DNA of 25,389 nucleotides. Origin: Candidatus Sigynarchaeota archaeon (GTDB taxonomy: Archaea > Asgardarchaeota > Lokiarchaeia > Sigynarchaeales > Sigynarchaeaceae). The notes under the pieces are model-generated. The model saw only the letters and a program-made list of their open reading frames with translations. It did not search any database and was not told the DNA's origin. This document shows positions 14,585 through 22,815 of the stretch, piece after piece. The stretch covers positions 1 to 25,389 of the forward strand of contig JAUQYW010000639.1 of assembly GCA_030587525.1 (NCBI GenBank), read 5' to 3'. Each line of letters begins with the position of its first letter. Position 1 is the stretch's first letter. The position numbers and the translations under genes were made by a program.

Positions 14585-15808
14585 ATGAATATGAATAACT
14601 TTACCCATTACGAAACGCCATTTCGGGACGATAAAGTCTTCGATGGTTGTGGTATATCCGCTTTCATCAACGTCGATGGCAAGATCGAGAACGGTTCCAA
14701 GATCATCGATATGGTCACGTGCCTCCAGGATCGCGAAAACGGCCTTGGCGCTGGTTTCGCCGTGTACGGTTGTTTCCCGGATCGCAAGGACGATTATTGC
14801 TTCCAGATCATTGCCGAGGACGAAACGACGAGGGACAAGGTCAAGGAATTTTTAAAAGCGAGAGGCACGATCAATTTCGAGGAGAAGATCCCCGTGAAGA
14901 GCGATATGGGCTTGCCACGGCAGCCAGTGTTGTGGCGTTTCTTTTTCAAGCCGCAAGCAAGTGTGGACAAGGCAGATTATGATGATTATATCGTGAAGGT
15001 GCACATGGCACTCAACGACAGTTTCCAGCGAAAAGCTTTTGTCATGTCTGCTGGTAAAAATTGCATGGCCCTCAAGGGCAATGGTTGGAGCCACGAGATC
15101 GCTGAATATTATCAGCTGGACAAGTACAAGGGAAACATGTGGCTCGGACACAGTCGGTTTCCCACGAACACGCCGGGAAGCTGGTTCGGGGCTCACCCGT
15201 TCTCGCTGCTTTCCTGGAACGTGATTCATAATGGTGAAATAACGTCGTACGGCACCAACCGCCGCTATCTCGAAATGTTCGGCTATAAATGCCTCCTCGG
15301 CACCGAGACCGAGGTCATCGCCTACTTGTATGACCAGCTAGTGCGCCGGCATCGCATTCCCGTGCCCATCGCGGCACTAGCCTTCAACCCGCCGCTATAC
15401 GACTTGATCGATAGGATGCCGCGGGAGCAGATGCTGACCATGAAGAACATCCGGATGACCTACCGGTCAGCCTTGCTGAATGGCCCGTTCTCCATCGTCG
15501 TCGGGTCCGAGCTGGGAGGAAAGCCCGCGATGATCGGGCTCACGGACCGCAAAAAGCTTCGCCCGCAGCTCATCGCCCAATCCGTGGATGAAAAATCCTA
15601 TTTCATCAGTTCGGAGGAAGCCTCCTTCGAGCGGCTCAAGCTAGCAGAAGGAAATGACCATGTGGACATCGAGAAAATATGGGCGCCCCACGCGGGCACG
15701 CCATTCATCGCTCGCCTTGGCGACGGTATGGTTCGCACGGGTACCGAAAAACCATTCGAGGGTATCCAGTTGGCCATCAACGAGTATCCGCCAGAACTCG
15801 GCATTTAA
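14585..15808 (+). CDS. Glutamate synthase, glutaminase (class II amidotransferase) subunit, archaeal type
   Basis: A 407-aa protein carrying the Ntn-type glutaminase domain that bacterial GltB has at its N-terminus. It hydrolyses glutamine and channels ammonia to the FMN subunit. The nucleophile is Cys22 in DGCGISAFI, so a 21-residue propeptide must be removed. WLGHSRFPTNTPGSW, HPFSLLSWNVIHNGEI and GTETEVIAYLYDQL are the glutamine-binding signatures. ATGs at 14585 and 14591 are both possible; the AAGG at 14579 is better spaced for the second, and the protein is unaffected. It is the second gene of the operon, 33 nt before the FMN subunit. Confidence 0.93.
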   Translation: MNMNNFTHYETPFRDDKVFDGCGISAFINVDGKIENGSKIIDMVTCLQDRENGLGAGFAVYGCFPDRKDDYCFQIIAEDETTRDKVKEFLKARGTINFEEKIPVKSDMGLPRQPVLWRFFFKPQASVDKADYDDYIVKVHMALNDSFQRKAFVMSAGKNCMALKGNGWSHEIAEYYQLDKYKGNMWLGHSRFPTNTPGSWFGAHPFSLLSWNVIHNGEITSYGTNRRYLEMFGYKCLLGTETEVIAYLYDQLVRRHRIPVPIAALAFNPPLYDLIDRMPREQMLTMKNIRMTYRSALLNGPFSIVVGSELGGKPAMIGLTDRKKLRPQLIAQSVDEKSYFISSEEASFERLKLAEGNDHVDIEKIWAPHAGTPFIARLGDGMVRTGTEKPFEGIQLAINEYPPELGI

Positions 15809-15841
15809 ATCGATGTAAGCAAAAGAGCGTGATATGAAGTC

Positions 15842-17362
15842 ATGTCGCTGATTCACAAGGTATTCCCAAAATTCAAGGTGAATGTTGACCAGGAAAAATG
15901 CAAGAAATGCACGCGTTGCGTCAATGCTTGCTCGTTCGGGGTTCTATCGTTCAACGGTGAACGCATCGTCGCGGACAACGAGAAGTGCGTGGATTGCCAG
16001 CGATGCGCCGTGTACTGCCCTGCAGAAGCAATAATGATCAATGATTTTCCCATCGTTTACAGCCCGCATGGCACCTACACTGAACGCATCCGGAAGATCA
16101 ACTGGTTCCAATCCGGCACGGGTGGCGTGCTGCTCGCGTCGACGGGCACGGATCTACCGTATCCCGTGATTTTCGATGACATCGTGCTCGATGCTTGCCA
16201 AGTCACGAACCCGAGCATCGATCCGCTGCGCGAACCCGTCGAAACCAAGGTTTTCCTCGGCTCGAAGCCAGCAAAACTAGATTTCGATATCGATCCCGGG
16301 AATGAAAATAACGTGACCATGCGGACGCGTTTCCCCCCGAACTTCGAGATGAGCATGCCGCTGATGGTGGGCCACATGAGTCTTGGATCTATCAGCTTCA
16401 ACGCGTGTATGTCCATTTACAAGGCCGTTTCGGAGCTCGGCATCGTCGCAGGCTCGGGTGAGGGCGGCCTCAACGAAGCTTTCTATCCGTACAAGAATCA
16501 CTTGATCACCGAAATCGCATCGGGCCGCTTCGGCGTCGATTTAAATTACTTGCAAGGGGTTGCCGGCTTGGAAATCAAGATTGGCCAGGGTGCAAAGCCC
16601 GGGCATGGTGGCCATCTACCGGGTGAAAAGGTAACGAGCCTCATCTCCGAAACACGCATGATTCCCAAGTTTTCCGATGCCTTGTCACCATACCCCCATC
16701 ATGACATTTACAGCATCGAGGACCTCCAGCAACTCATCTCGGCGCTCAAAGAAGCAACCAGGTACAAGATCCCGATCGGCGTGAAAATCGCTGCCGTGCA
16801 CAATGTCGCGCCCATCGCGTCCGGCATCGTGCGAGCTGGTGCCGACTTCATCACGATTGACGGGTTCCGCGGTGGTACCGGTGCGGCGCCGCGCATCATC
16901 CGAGATCACGTGGGCATTCCTATCGAAGTTGCGATCGCCTCCGTCGACGAGCGCCTCCGGAATGAGGGAATTCGCGAGAAGGTTACGCTGATCGCAGGTG
17001 GCAGCATTCGCTATTCCGCCGACCTTATCAAGGCAATCGCTCTCGGTGCTGATATTTGTATGGTCGGTATGCCGGTTCTACTTGCTATGGGGTGCCGCTT
17101 CTGCCAACAATGCCACACCGGCAATTGTTCGTGGGGCATTGCAACGCAACGGCCAGACCTGGTGAAGCGTTTGGATGTTGACGTGTCGGTCCAGCGCATC
17201 AAGAACTTGTTCCACGCGTGGAATGAAGAACTGAAAGAAATTATGGGTGCCATGGGTATCGACTCGGTCGAATCGCTACGGTCAAACAGGGACCGGTTGC
17301 GGTACCTCGGACCCAACCCGCACATTGCCGAGGTTCTCGGTATCAAGCATGTTGGTGAATGA
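15842..17362 (+). CDS. gltB: Glutamate synthase, ferredoxin domain plus FMN-binding synthase subunit
   Basis: This 506-aa central subunit reductively aminates 2-oxoglutarate with ammonia from the glutaminase subunit. An N-terminal 2x[4Fe-4S] ferredoxin domain (C20, C23, C26, C30; C49, C52, C55, C59) feeds electrons to the FMN barrel. The barrel shows GSGEGGLNE, KIGQGAKPGHGGHLPGEKV and DGFRGGTGAAP. The [3Fe-4S] cysteines lie in CRFCQQCHTGNC (C418, C421, C424 and C429). Length and layout are typical of archaeal GltB-like proteins, where glutaminase, synthase and GXGXG parts are separate genes. No pyridine-nucleotide-binding GltD partner is present, so ferredoxin or the upstream Hdr-like protein are candidate reductants. 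It ends 3 nt before the next gene. Confidence 0.95.
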   Translation: MSLIHKVFPKFKVNVDQEKCKKCTRCVNACSFGVLSFNGERIVADNEKCVDCQRCAVYCPAEAIMINDFPIVYSPHGTYTERIRKINWFQSGTGGVLLASTGTDLPYPVIFDDIVLDACQVTNPSIDPLREPVETKVFLGSKPAKLDFDIDPGNENNVTMRTRFPPNFEMSMPLMVGHMSLGSISFNACMSIYKAVSELGIVAGSGEGGLNEAFYPYKNHLITEIASGRFGVDLNYLQGVAGLEIKIGQGAKPGHGGHLPGEKVTSLISETRMIPKFSDALSPYPHHDIYSIEDLQQLISALKEATRYKIPIGVKIAAVHNVAPIASGIVRAGADFITIDGFRGGTGAAPRIIRDHVGIPIEVAIASVDERLRNEGIREKVTLIAGGSIRYSADLIKAIALGADICMVGMPVLLAMGCRFCQQCHTGNCSWGIATQRPDLVKRLDVDVSVQRIKNLFHAWNEELKEIMGAMGIDSVESLRSNRDRLRYLGPNPHIAEVLGIKHVGE

Positions 17363-17365
17363 ACT

Positions 17366-18202
17366 ATGCAAAAACTCGTGGATAATATCGAAATCGACGA
17401 AGAAAACCACGCGGTGACGATCGATGCTGCGCCCAAGCGTGTTCCGCTCAAATATCACGTCCTCAACGAGGAAATTCATCGAGTTTTGGATGATGGTTAT
17501 AAAAACATCACGCTTGTCAACGTGGTGGGACAGAGATTCATCGCGGCTGCGCTGGCCGGCGATATACAATTCAAGATCCACGGCACGCCGGGCAATGACC
17601 TTGGTATTTTTATGGATGGTCCAACCATCGAAGTATTTGGCAATTGCGAGGATCAATGCGGCAATACCATGAACGGCGGCAAGATTATCATTCATGGAGC
17701 GGCGCGGGATGTCGCAGGGCTGTCGGCGCGTGGTGGTACGATTTATGCACGCGGCGATGGCGGATACCGTTGCGGCGTGCATATCAAGCAATATCAGAAC
17801 AAGCGCCCCGTCCTCGTGTTCGGTGGCAGGGTTCGCCAATTTTTCGGGGAATATATGGCTGGTGGATTGCTCGTCGCGCTCGGGCTTGACATAAAGGAAG
17901 ACGGGTCGTTTACTAAGATCGATGGATACCCAATCGCGGGTGCATCGCTCGGAACCGGCATTCACGGAGGAAAGATCATCCTTGCAAGAGCATGCAATGA
18001 AGTCCCGCCGGAAATGCTCGGAACGGGCGCGAAGGTGGCAGATCTTGATGATGCAGACCGGCCGGAACTCAAGCCCGTGCTCGATGATTATTGCGCGATC
18101 TTCAAGATCGATGCCGAGAAAATCGAGCAACTTCCTTTCTGCAAGGTCGTACCGCTGAGCAAGCGCCCTTTCGCGCACAATTATTGCTCAAAAATGTTGT
18201 GA
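17366..18202 (+). CDS. Glutamate synthase, GXGXG (alpha subunit C-terminal) domain protein
   Basis: A 278-aa right-handed beta-helix protein equivalent to the C-terminal structural domain of bacterial GltB, which packs against the synthase barrel. Repeating glycine motifs are clear: GNDLGIFMDG, GNCEDQCGNTMNGGKIIIHG, RGGTIYARGDGGYRCGVH and MAGGLLVALGL. It starts 3 nt after the FMN subunit's stop, with GGTGA (17354-17358) as ribosome-binding site inside the upstream gene's end. The two are therefore translationally coupled and probably made in equal amounts. It is the last gene of the Hdr/GOGAT operon. The same fold occurs in formylmethanofuran dehydrogenase subunit C, but the context settles this as glutamate synthase. 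Confidence 0.92.
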   Translation: MQKLVDNIEIDEENHAVTIDAAPKRVPLKYHVLNEEIHRVLDDGYKNITLVNVVGQRFIAAALAGDIQFKIHGTPGNDLGIFMDGPTIEVFGNCEDQCGNTMNGGKIIIHGAARDVAGLSARGGTIYARGDGGYRCGVHIKQYQNKRPVLVFGGRVRQFFGEYMAGGLLVALGLDIKEDGSFTKIDGYPIAGASLGTGIHGGKIILARACNEVPPEMLGTGAKVADLDDADRPELKPVLDDYCAIFKIDAEKIEQLPFCKVVPLSKRPFAHNYCSKML

Positions 18203-18268
18203 ACTAAAATCTCCCTTCTTTACTATTTTCTAAATTCTAATGTTACCATTCGCGTTCAAATCGATCTT

Positions 18269-21139
18269 TTAAAAATATCTGTTGTTTCTTGAAATCCGTA
18301 GCTTATTTGCGAGGATACGCCATGATTCTTGGATCATGAAGATCAAAGCTGGAATGGTGAATAAAACAAGCCAATCCATCCCTGTAAGTGCTATCGTATC
18401 AAATATTGGTTGTAAGAATGGGATATAAATCGTTAAGATCAGCACGCCAAACTGCCACATCACACCATAGAGTATCCAGGGATTCTGTTTCGGTTCTTTT
18501 CGAAAAAAGGCTCGCTTAGTTTTTCTACACGTGAGCAAATTTGCAACTTGACCCATAACGATGGATGCATATGTCATTGTAACGCCCTTGAAATAGACCG
18601 GGCTTGCAGGATCCAGGGGTTGTCCCCATTGCCACCCGCCAGCAAGCCATGCATTGATGCACAGCCAAAAACCGATCGCGCCGACGATGAAACCGATGAT
18701 CAGAGACCGTGCAAATACCGACGGTTTGAATAGGTGTTCTTTGATGCTGCGGGGTGGTTCGGCCATAATTCCTTCATTGGGCGGATCGCGGCTCAACGCC
18801 AATGATGGCACGATGTCAATGCACAGATCGATGACGAGGATATGGATAGCGAGCAATGGAATAGGCGTGTTTATTACAATAAAAAGCACAAACGGGATCA
18901 ATTCAGCCCAGTTGTGGGTGAAGGCAAAGTAAATGAAATTGCGCAGATTTATCCAGATTGACCGACCACTTTCGATACCCGTCACGATCGAAACAAAACT
19001 GTCATCGGTAAGAATGATATCCGCAGTTTCTTTTGCGATATCCGTGCCAGTCACGCCCATTGCAATGCCTATATCACTTTGACGCAAAGCAGGAGCATCA
19101 TTTGCACCATCGCCGGTGACGGCAACGATTTCACCAGCTTGTCTCGCGACGTTTACCAAACGAAGTTTTTCATCAGGAGTTATTCGAGCAAAGATAGCCC
19201 CGGACTTTTGGAAGGCTTCCGCAATTTGAATGTCCTCCATCTTGCTCATCATATCGCCCGTGATGGGCGTGACATCATTCCATTGATCGATATCGATAAT
19301 GCCCACTTCCCATGCTATTGATTTCGCCGTCGTGGCATTATCGCCGGTGATCATGGCAATTTTAATGCCGGCATTTCGAGCTTGCTTGATGGCATCACGC
19401 ACCTCGATGCGTGGAGGATCTTTGATGGCCACGAGACCGATCAAGGTCATGCCGGTTTCTATCGCATCACGTTCGTTGTCTTGAATATTCTTCGACCTAT
19501 TGTATAAAATATCCTTGTAAGCAACGGCTATGACGCGCATGCCATCACTTGCAAAATGGTCAACCATTTGGTGGATAGTTTTCTTGTACCAATCGGTGAT
19601 AGGTAATATCTTATCATTGATAACGATTTCTTTGCATCGCTTAACAATACTTGCCGGAGCGCCTTTCGAATACGCTTTAATGAGTGAACCATCATCATGC
19701 AGAGTTGTCATCATCTTTCGATCCGAATCAAAGGGAAATACATGGATAATTGGATGTGTTTTCAATAATTGCGCGACATTGATGCCATACTTCAACGCTG
19801 CGACGAGCATCGCACCATCCGTCGGGTCACCCATGATGCTCCAGTTCTTGTTTTTTTCATCGGGCGCTTGCAGCTTAGCATTGTTACACATGGCAGAAAT
19901 TTCCAGCAGATGACCGATTTCCGTGATTTGCCCGTGGTGTATTTTTTTCCCCGCTTCCTTGAACTCACCCTTTGGGTGATAACCTACACCAGAGACATCT
20001 ATGACCTTTTGGGATGCCCAGATCTTGTTCACGGTCATCTCCCCGCGTGTCAACGTCCCGGTCTTGTCCGTGCAAATGAGCGTGATGCTGCCAAGGGCTT
20101 GAACGGCAGATAACCGTTTCACGAGCACATTTTTTTTTGCCATTTTAGAGACGTTAATAGCCAACGCACTCGATATAGTGGCTTGCAGGCCCTCAGGAAC
20201 GCACGCGATCATCACCCCGACGATAAATGTCAAGGAGTTGAGAATATCCAAGTGTAAAAAGAAATATCCGATCACGAAAAAGAACCCGCCGACAAAAAAG
20301 GCCAATTCGAAGGAATATTTCGCAAAATAGGAAATTTCCTTCTGCAATGGACTTTGTGGAGGCTTTATATCCTGCGTGAGATGAGCGATTTGACCGAACC
20401 GCGTGTTCAACCCCGTGGATATGACCATTGCCTTTCCTTGTCCCCGGGCTATCGAGGTGCTCATGAACACCACGTTTTTCGACGTGAGTGCTTGGGATTC
20501 CTTGGAGTGAACAAGTTCACTGGAATCTTTTGATAGAGTACCATCCTCATATCGAGCGAGGCCATTTACTTGCTTTAGTTGGGGTTCGAATTCCCCGGTG
20601 AGCGGAATCTCGATCGCAAACAAATTATATGCATCGATTAATCGAGCGTCTGCAGGCACGCGATCCCCTTCCTCGATTTCGATAATGTCGCCAGGCACGA
20701 TTTCCTTGACATCCACCTTCCGCAACTGGCTATCGCGCAGGACCTTCGCTTGTTCTGGTATCCAGCTCTGCAATGCTTGCATCTGTTGCTCTGCTTGCCA
20801 TTCTTGGTAGAGAGTAAAACCGGAATTGATAAATATAATGATCAATATCGCGACGCCGAGTTCAACACTTTGTCCTAAAAATGCAAGTAACGATGCGAAG
20901 AGGAGCAGTAGACTGAATATATCGGCTAAGGTTTTGAAGAAACGGGTGAGACGAGAAACGGATTTACCTCTTGGAAGGACATTTTCGCCGTATTTTTCAA
21001 GTCTCGCTTTCACCTGGTTCTCGGATAATCCAGCGGGAGAGCTTTCCAGCATGGAATAAACCTTGTTTAAAGGCAGGGATTGGAGATCACCAACCTCTGA
21101 ACGATTCAGATCTTTCGAAGCATCCCTTGGAAATATCAT
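18269..21139 (-). CDS. Type II P-type cation-transporting ATPase, Na+/K+-ATPase-like
   Basis: A 956-aa ion pump with the complete P-ATPase layout: cation-ATPase N-domain (20-60), TM1-2 (about 70-110), A-domain, TM3-4 with VPEGLQAT (314-321), phosphorylation site ICTDKTGTLT with Asp358, nucleotide-binding KGAP, hinge TGDGANDAPALRQSDIGIAMG, and TM5-10. VPEGLQAT, the LVKRLSAVQALGS stretch, HNWAELIPF in TM5 and IDLCIDIVPSLAL in TM6 are closer to Na+/K+-type (P2C) than to SERCA-type pumps; ion identity is inferred. The A-domain motif is TGEF (181-184) instead of TGES, with the catalytic Glu kept. TATA-like TTTATATG (21163-21170, minus) lies about 28 nt from the ATG, so the mRNA is probably leaderless. 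It is monocistronic. Confidence 0.93.
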   Translation of the reverse strand: MIFPRDASKDLNRSEVGDLQSLPLNKVYSMLESSPAGLSENQVKARLEKYGENVLPRGKSVSRLTRFFKTLADIFSLLLLFASLLAFLGQSVELGVAILIIIFINSGFTLYQEWQAEQQMQALQSWIPEQAKVLRDSQLRKVDVKEIVPGDIIEIEEGDRVPADARLIDAYNLFAIEIPLTGEFEPQLKQVNGLARYEDGTLSKDSSELVHSKESQALTSKNVVFMSTSIARGQGKAMVISTGLNTRFGQIAHLTQDIKPPQSPLQKEISYFAKYSFELAFFVGGFFFVIGYFFLHLDILNSLTFIVGVMIACVPEGLQATISSALAINVSKMAKKNVLVKRLSAVQALGSITLICTDKTGTLTRGEMTVNKIWASQKVIDVSGVGYHPKGEFKEAGKKIHHGQITEIGHLLEISAMCNNAKLQAPDEKNKNWSIMGDPTDGAMLVAALKYGINVAQLLKTHPIIHVFPFDSDRKMMTTLHDDGSLIKAYSKGAPASIVKRCKEIVINDKILPITDWYKKTIHQMVDHFASDGMRVIAVAYKDILYNRSKNIQDNERDAIETGMTLIGLVAIKDPPRIEVRDAIKQARNAGIKIAMITGDNATTAKSIAWEVGIIDIDQWNDVTPITGDMMSKMEDIQIAEAFQKSGAIFARITPDEKLRLVNVARQAGEIVAVTGDGANDAPALRQSDIGIAMGVTGTDIAKETADIILTDDSFVSIVTGIESGRSIWINLRNFIYFAFTHNWAELIPFVLFIVINTPIPLLAIHILVIDLCIDIVPSLALSRDPPNEGIMAEPPRSIKEHLFKPSVFARSLIIGFIVGAIGFWLCINAWLAGGWQWGQPLDPASPVYFKGVTMTYASIVMGQVANLLTCRKTKRAFFRKEPKQNPWILYGVMWQFGVLILTIYIPFLQPIFDTIALTGMDWLVLFTIPALIFMIQESWRILANKLRISRNNRYF

Positions 21140-21162
21140 GTCTGGTTAACCAATTAGGCGTG

Positions 21163-21170
21163 CATATAAA
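21163..21170 (-). promoter_or_regulatory. TATA box of the P-type ATPase gene
   Basis: The minus strand reads GATTTATATGCAC around here. The predicted start site, near 21141, almost coincides with the ATG at 21139. Confidence 0.5.
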
Positions 21171-21660
21171 TCGATAGCATCGAAGCTTCCATATCTTTCG
21201 CAGCATTCTTGGAAAAAGCGCATTTAACATAGCCGATGTCTATCACAATTGGAGAGGATCATTATCCTCACGAGAAGCTATAGCATAGAAATACTCATCT
21301 AGGAACGAGGTGATTGGATGATAATTGGAGGCAATGAATGCTTGTGTTTTTTTTCGAGCGCGCCTTCTTAAATTTTCTCGAAAATCTCGTCGACTATTCC
21401 TTTTTAGTGGATTTTTTCCCCACATCCATTCTGAAATAAAAAAAGCATTTCTCGTTTCAAAATGAATCAAAACAATAATATAATTTACGACCGGAAAAAT
21501 CATGAATTTGAAAAATTGGGAAAGACATGAAAGCATTTGAGAAATTGAACAATTGGTAAATATTTCGAATATATATTGAAAAATGTTCAAGCTACTTAAA
21601 TAATTTTAATTTGAACATCTCAAATATTCTTTTATTTGCTTGGAACTTGCAAATCGTAAT
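21171..21660. other. AT-rich intergenic stretch with a doubtful minus-strand frame
   Basis: Nearly 500 nt between the ATPase promoter and the regulator. A minus-strand frame of 115 codons (21243-21590) starts with TTG and has a hydrophobic first half and an Arg/Lys-rich middle. It has no well-placed TATA box or ribosome-binding site and matches no family I recognise. It could be a small membrane protein, but chance is as likely. No RNA structure is evident. Confidence 0.3.
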
Positions 21661-21663
21661 GAG

Positions 21664-21675
21664 AGTATAAAAAAA
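21664..21675 (+). promoter_or_regulatory. TATA box of the Lrp-type regulator
   Basis: GAGTATAAAAAAAAG is centred near 21669 and predicts a start site around 21695. That leaves a leader of about 88 nt before the ATG at 21783, most of which is also open in frame. Confidence 0.5.
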
Positions 21676-21782
21676 AGTCACATTCCGGGTGCATTGCCAT
21701 AAACCAGAAAAGCAGCGAAACAGAAACGCAGCAGAAGATTATCGAGAAACTAGCAAAGTCTGAACATGATCTGAAAGAACGA

Positions 21783-22778
21783 ATGAAGGAACTTAATTGC
21801 TTGTATGGTATATCGAAAATTGCTGAGGATCGAGATGTATCTGTTGAGGATATCTTTGAAGAAGTTGTCGTGAATCTAATACCACCAGCATTTCAATATC
21901 CAGAGATCACTGCAGCCCGCATCACCTATGACAGCAAAAATTACACGACTGAGAATTTCAAGGAAACCCGGTGGAAGCTTTCTGCCTCCGTGCTCGTTGC
22001 GGAAAAACCGCTCCAGCTCGATGTTTATTACCTTCAAGAGGCTGATTTTTTGGAATTCGAAACCTACTTGATCAAGGACATCGGAAACCGCCTCAAGGTC
22101 ATTATCGAGAACCGGGAAGAGTTTAAAAAGCAATTACTCGATGCGCGTGTCAAGGCCTTGACGGAACTTAATGAACAGCTCGCCACCCGCGTGATGGAAC
22201 GTGGTAACATTTCGGATATCGATCCCGTCGATAAACAAATCATAAACCTTCTTAGCAAAGATGGCCGCATGAAACTGGTAGATATCGGGGAAAAATTGGC
22301 CGTGAAAGATAAGCAGGGATATTCACACGTCGGCGTCAAGAACCGCATCACGAAGTTGCTCGATAATGAGACCATCGCGATCCAGGCGAATGTTAACTTG
22401 AAAAAGTTCAACGCCGTGTTGGGTGTTCTGCTGATCGAAACATCAACACCAGCAGATGCGACAAAGATCATCGAGGAATACAAGAACTGTCCCCGCATCG
22501 TGTTCGCGTTCCGTGCCATTGGCAAGTTCAACTTGATCTTCGGCATTCTCGGCGAAACAATCGAGAACCTAGAAAGATTTACAAACGATTCTTCCCCAAA
22601 AACAGCGGCTGGCGTGAGGGACTCGCTTGTCGTGATATCGACCACCTTCTACACGCCAAGATACTTCCCGATTCGGTATTTTGACAAGAAAGATGCTGAC
22701 TGCTTGCGTTACAAGAAAGGCGCGTGTTCTGGTTGCCCGGGCATCGTTGAACACGAGGCGAGTATGACAACGCCATAA
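21783..22778 (+). CDS. Lrp/AsnC-type transcription regulator with N-terminal sensor domain
   Basis: A 331-aa protein in three parts. Residues 1-110 (KELNCLYGISKIAEDRDVSV, ARITYDSKNYTTENFKETRW, LDVYYLQE) resemble the small ligand-sensing domain normally found next to PAS and histidine-kinase modules. Residues 110-140 are a probable coiled coil. Residues 147-200 are an AsnC-type winged HTH (DKQIINLLSKDGRMKLVDIG) and 205-300 an Lrp RAM-type domain. The tail has C307, C315 and C318 (CLRYKKGACSGC). The ATG at 21783 is the first standard start, but the frame is open to 21663 and the 28 upstream codons read as a helical extension. It lies convergent with the glutamine-dependent NAD synthetase and near glnA, so control of nitrogen or amino-acid genes is plausible but inferred. 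Confidence 0.85.
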   Translation: MKELNCLYGISKIAEDRDVSVEDIFEEVVVNLIPPAFQYPEITAARITYDSKNYTTENFKETRWKLSASVLVAEKPLQLDVYYLQEADFLEFETYLIKDIGNRLKVIIENREEFKKQLLDARVKALTELNEQLATRVMERGNISDIDPVDKQIINLLSKDGRMKLVDIGEKLAVKDKQGYSHVGVKNRITKLLDNETIAIQANVNLKKFNAVLGVLLIETSTPADATKIIEEYKNCPRIVFAFRAIGKFNLIFGILGETIENLERFTNDSSPKTAAGVRDSLVVISTTFYTPRYFPIRYFDKKDADCLRYKKGACSGCPGIVEHEASMTTP

Positions 22779-22811
22779 TTTTTCTTCCTTTTTTAATTAA
22801 AAACTAAAAAA
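22779..22811. terminator. Bidirectional T-tract terminator between regulator and nadE
   Basis: The plus strand has TTTTTCTTCCTTTTTT (22779-22794) and the minus strand has TTTTTTAGTTTTTAATT directly beside it. Each follows the stop codon of one of the two convergent genes, so both transcripts can end here. Confidence 0.6.
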
Positions 22812-22815
22812 CGAT

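Noticed and set aside
20578..20600. tRNA T-arm-like GGGGTTCGAATTCCCC
   Set aside because: It lies inside the P-type ATPase gene, encoding the LTGEFEPQ region, and no D-arm, anticodon arm or acceptor stem can be built around it.
21243..21590. 115-codon minus-strand frame as a membrane protein gene
   Set aside because: TTG start, no positioned promoter or ribosome-binding site, and composition expected from random AT-rich DNA. Kept only as a note in the intergenic entry.
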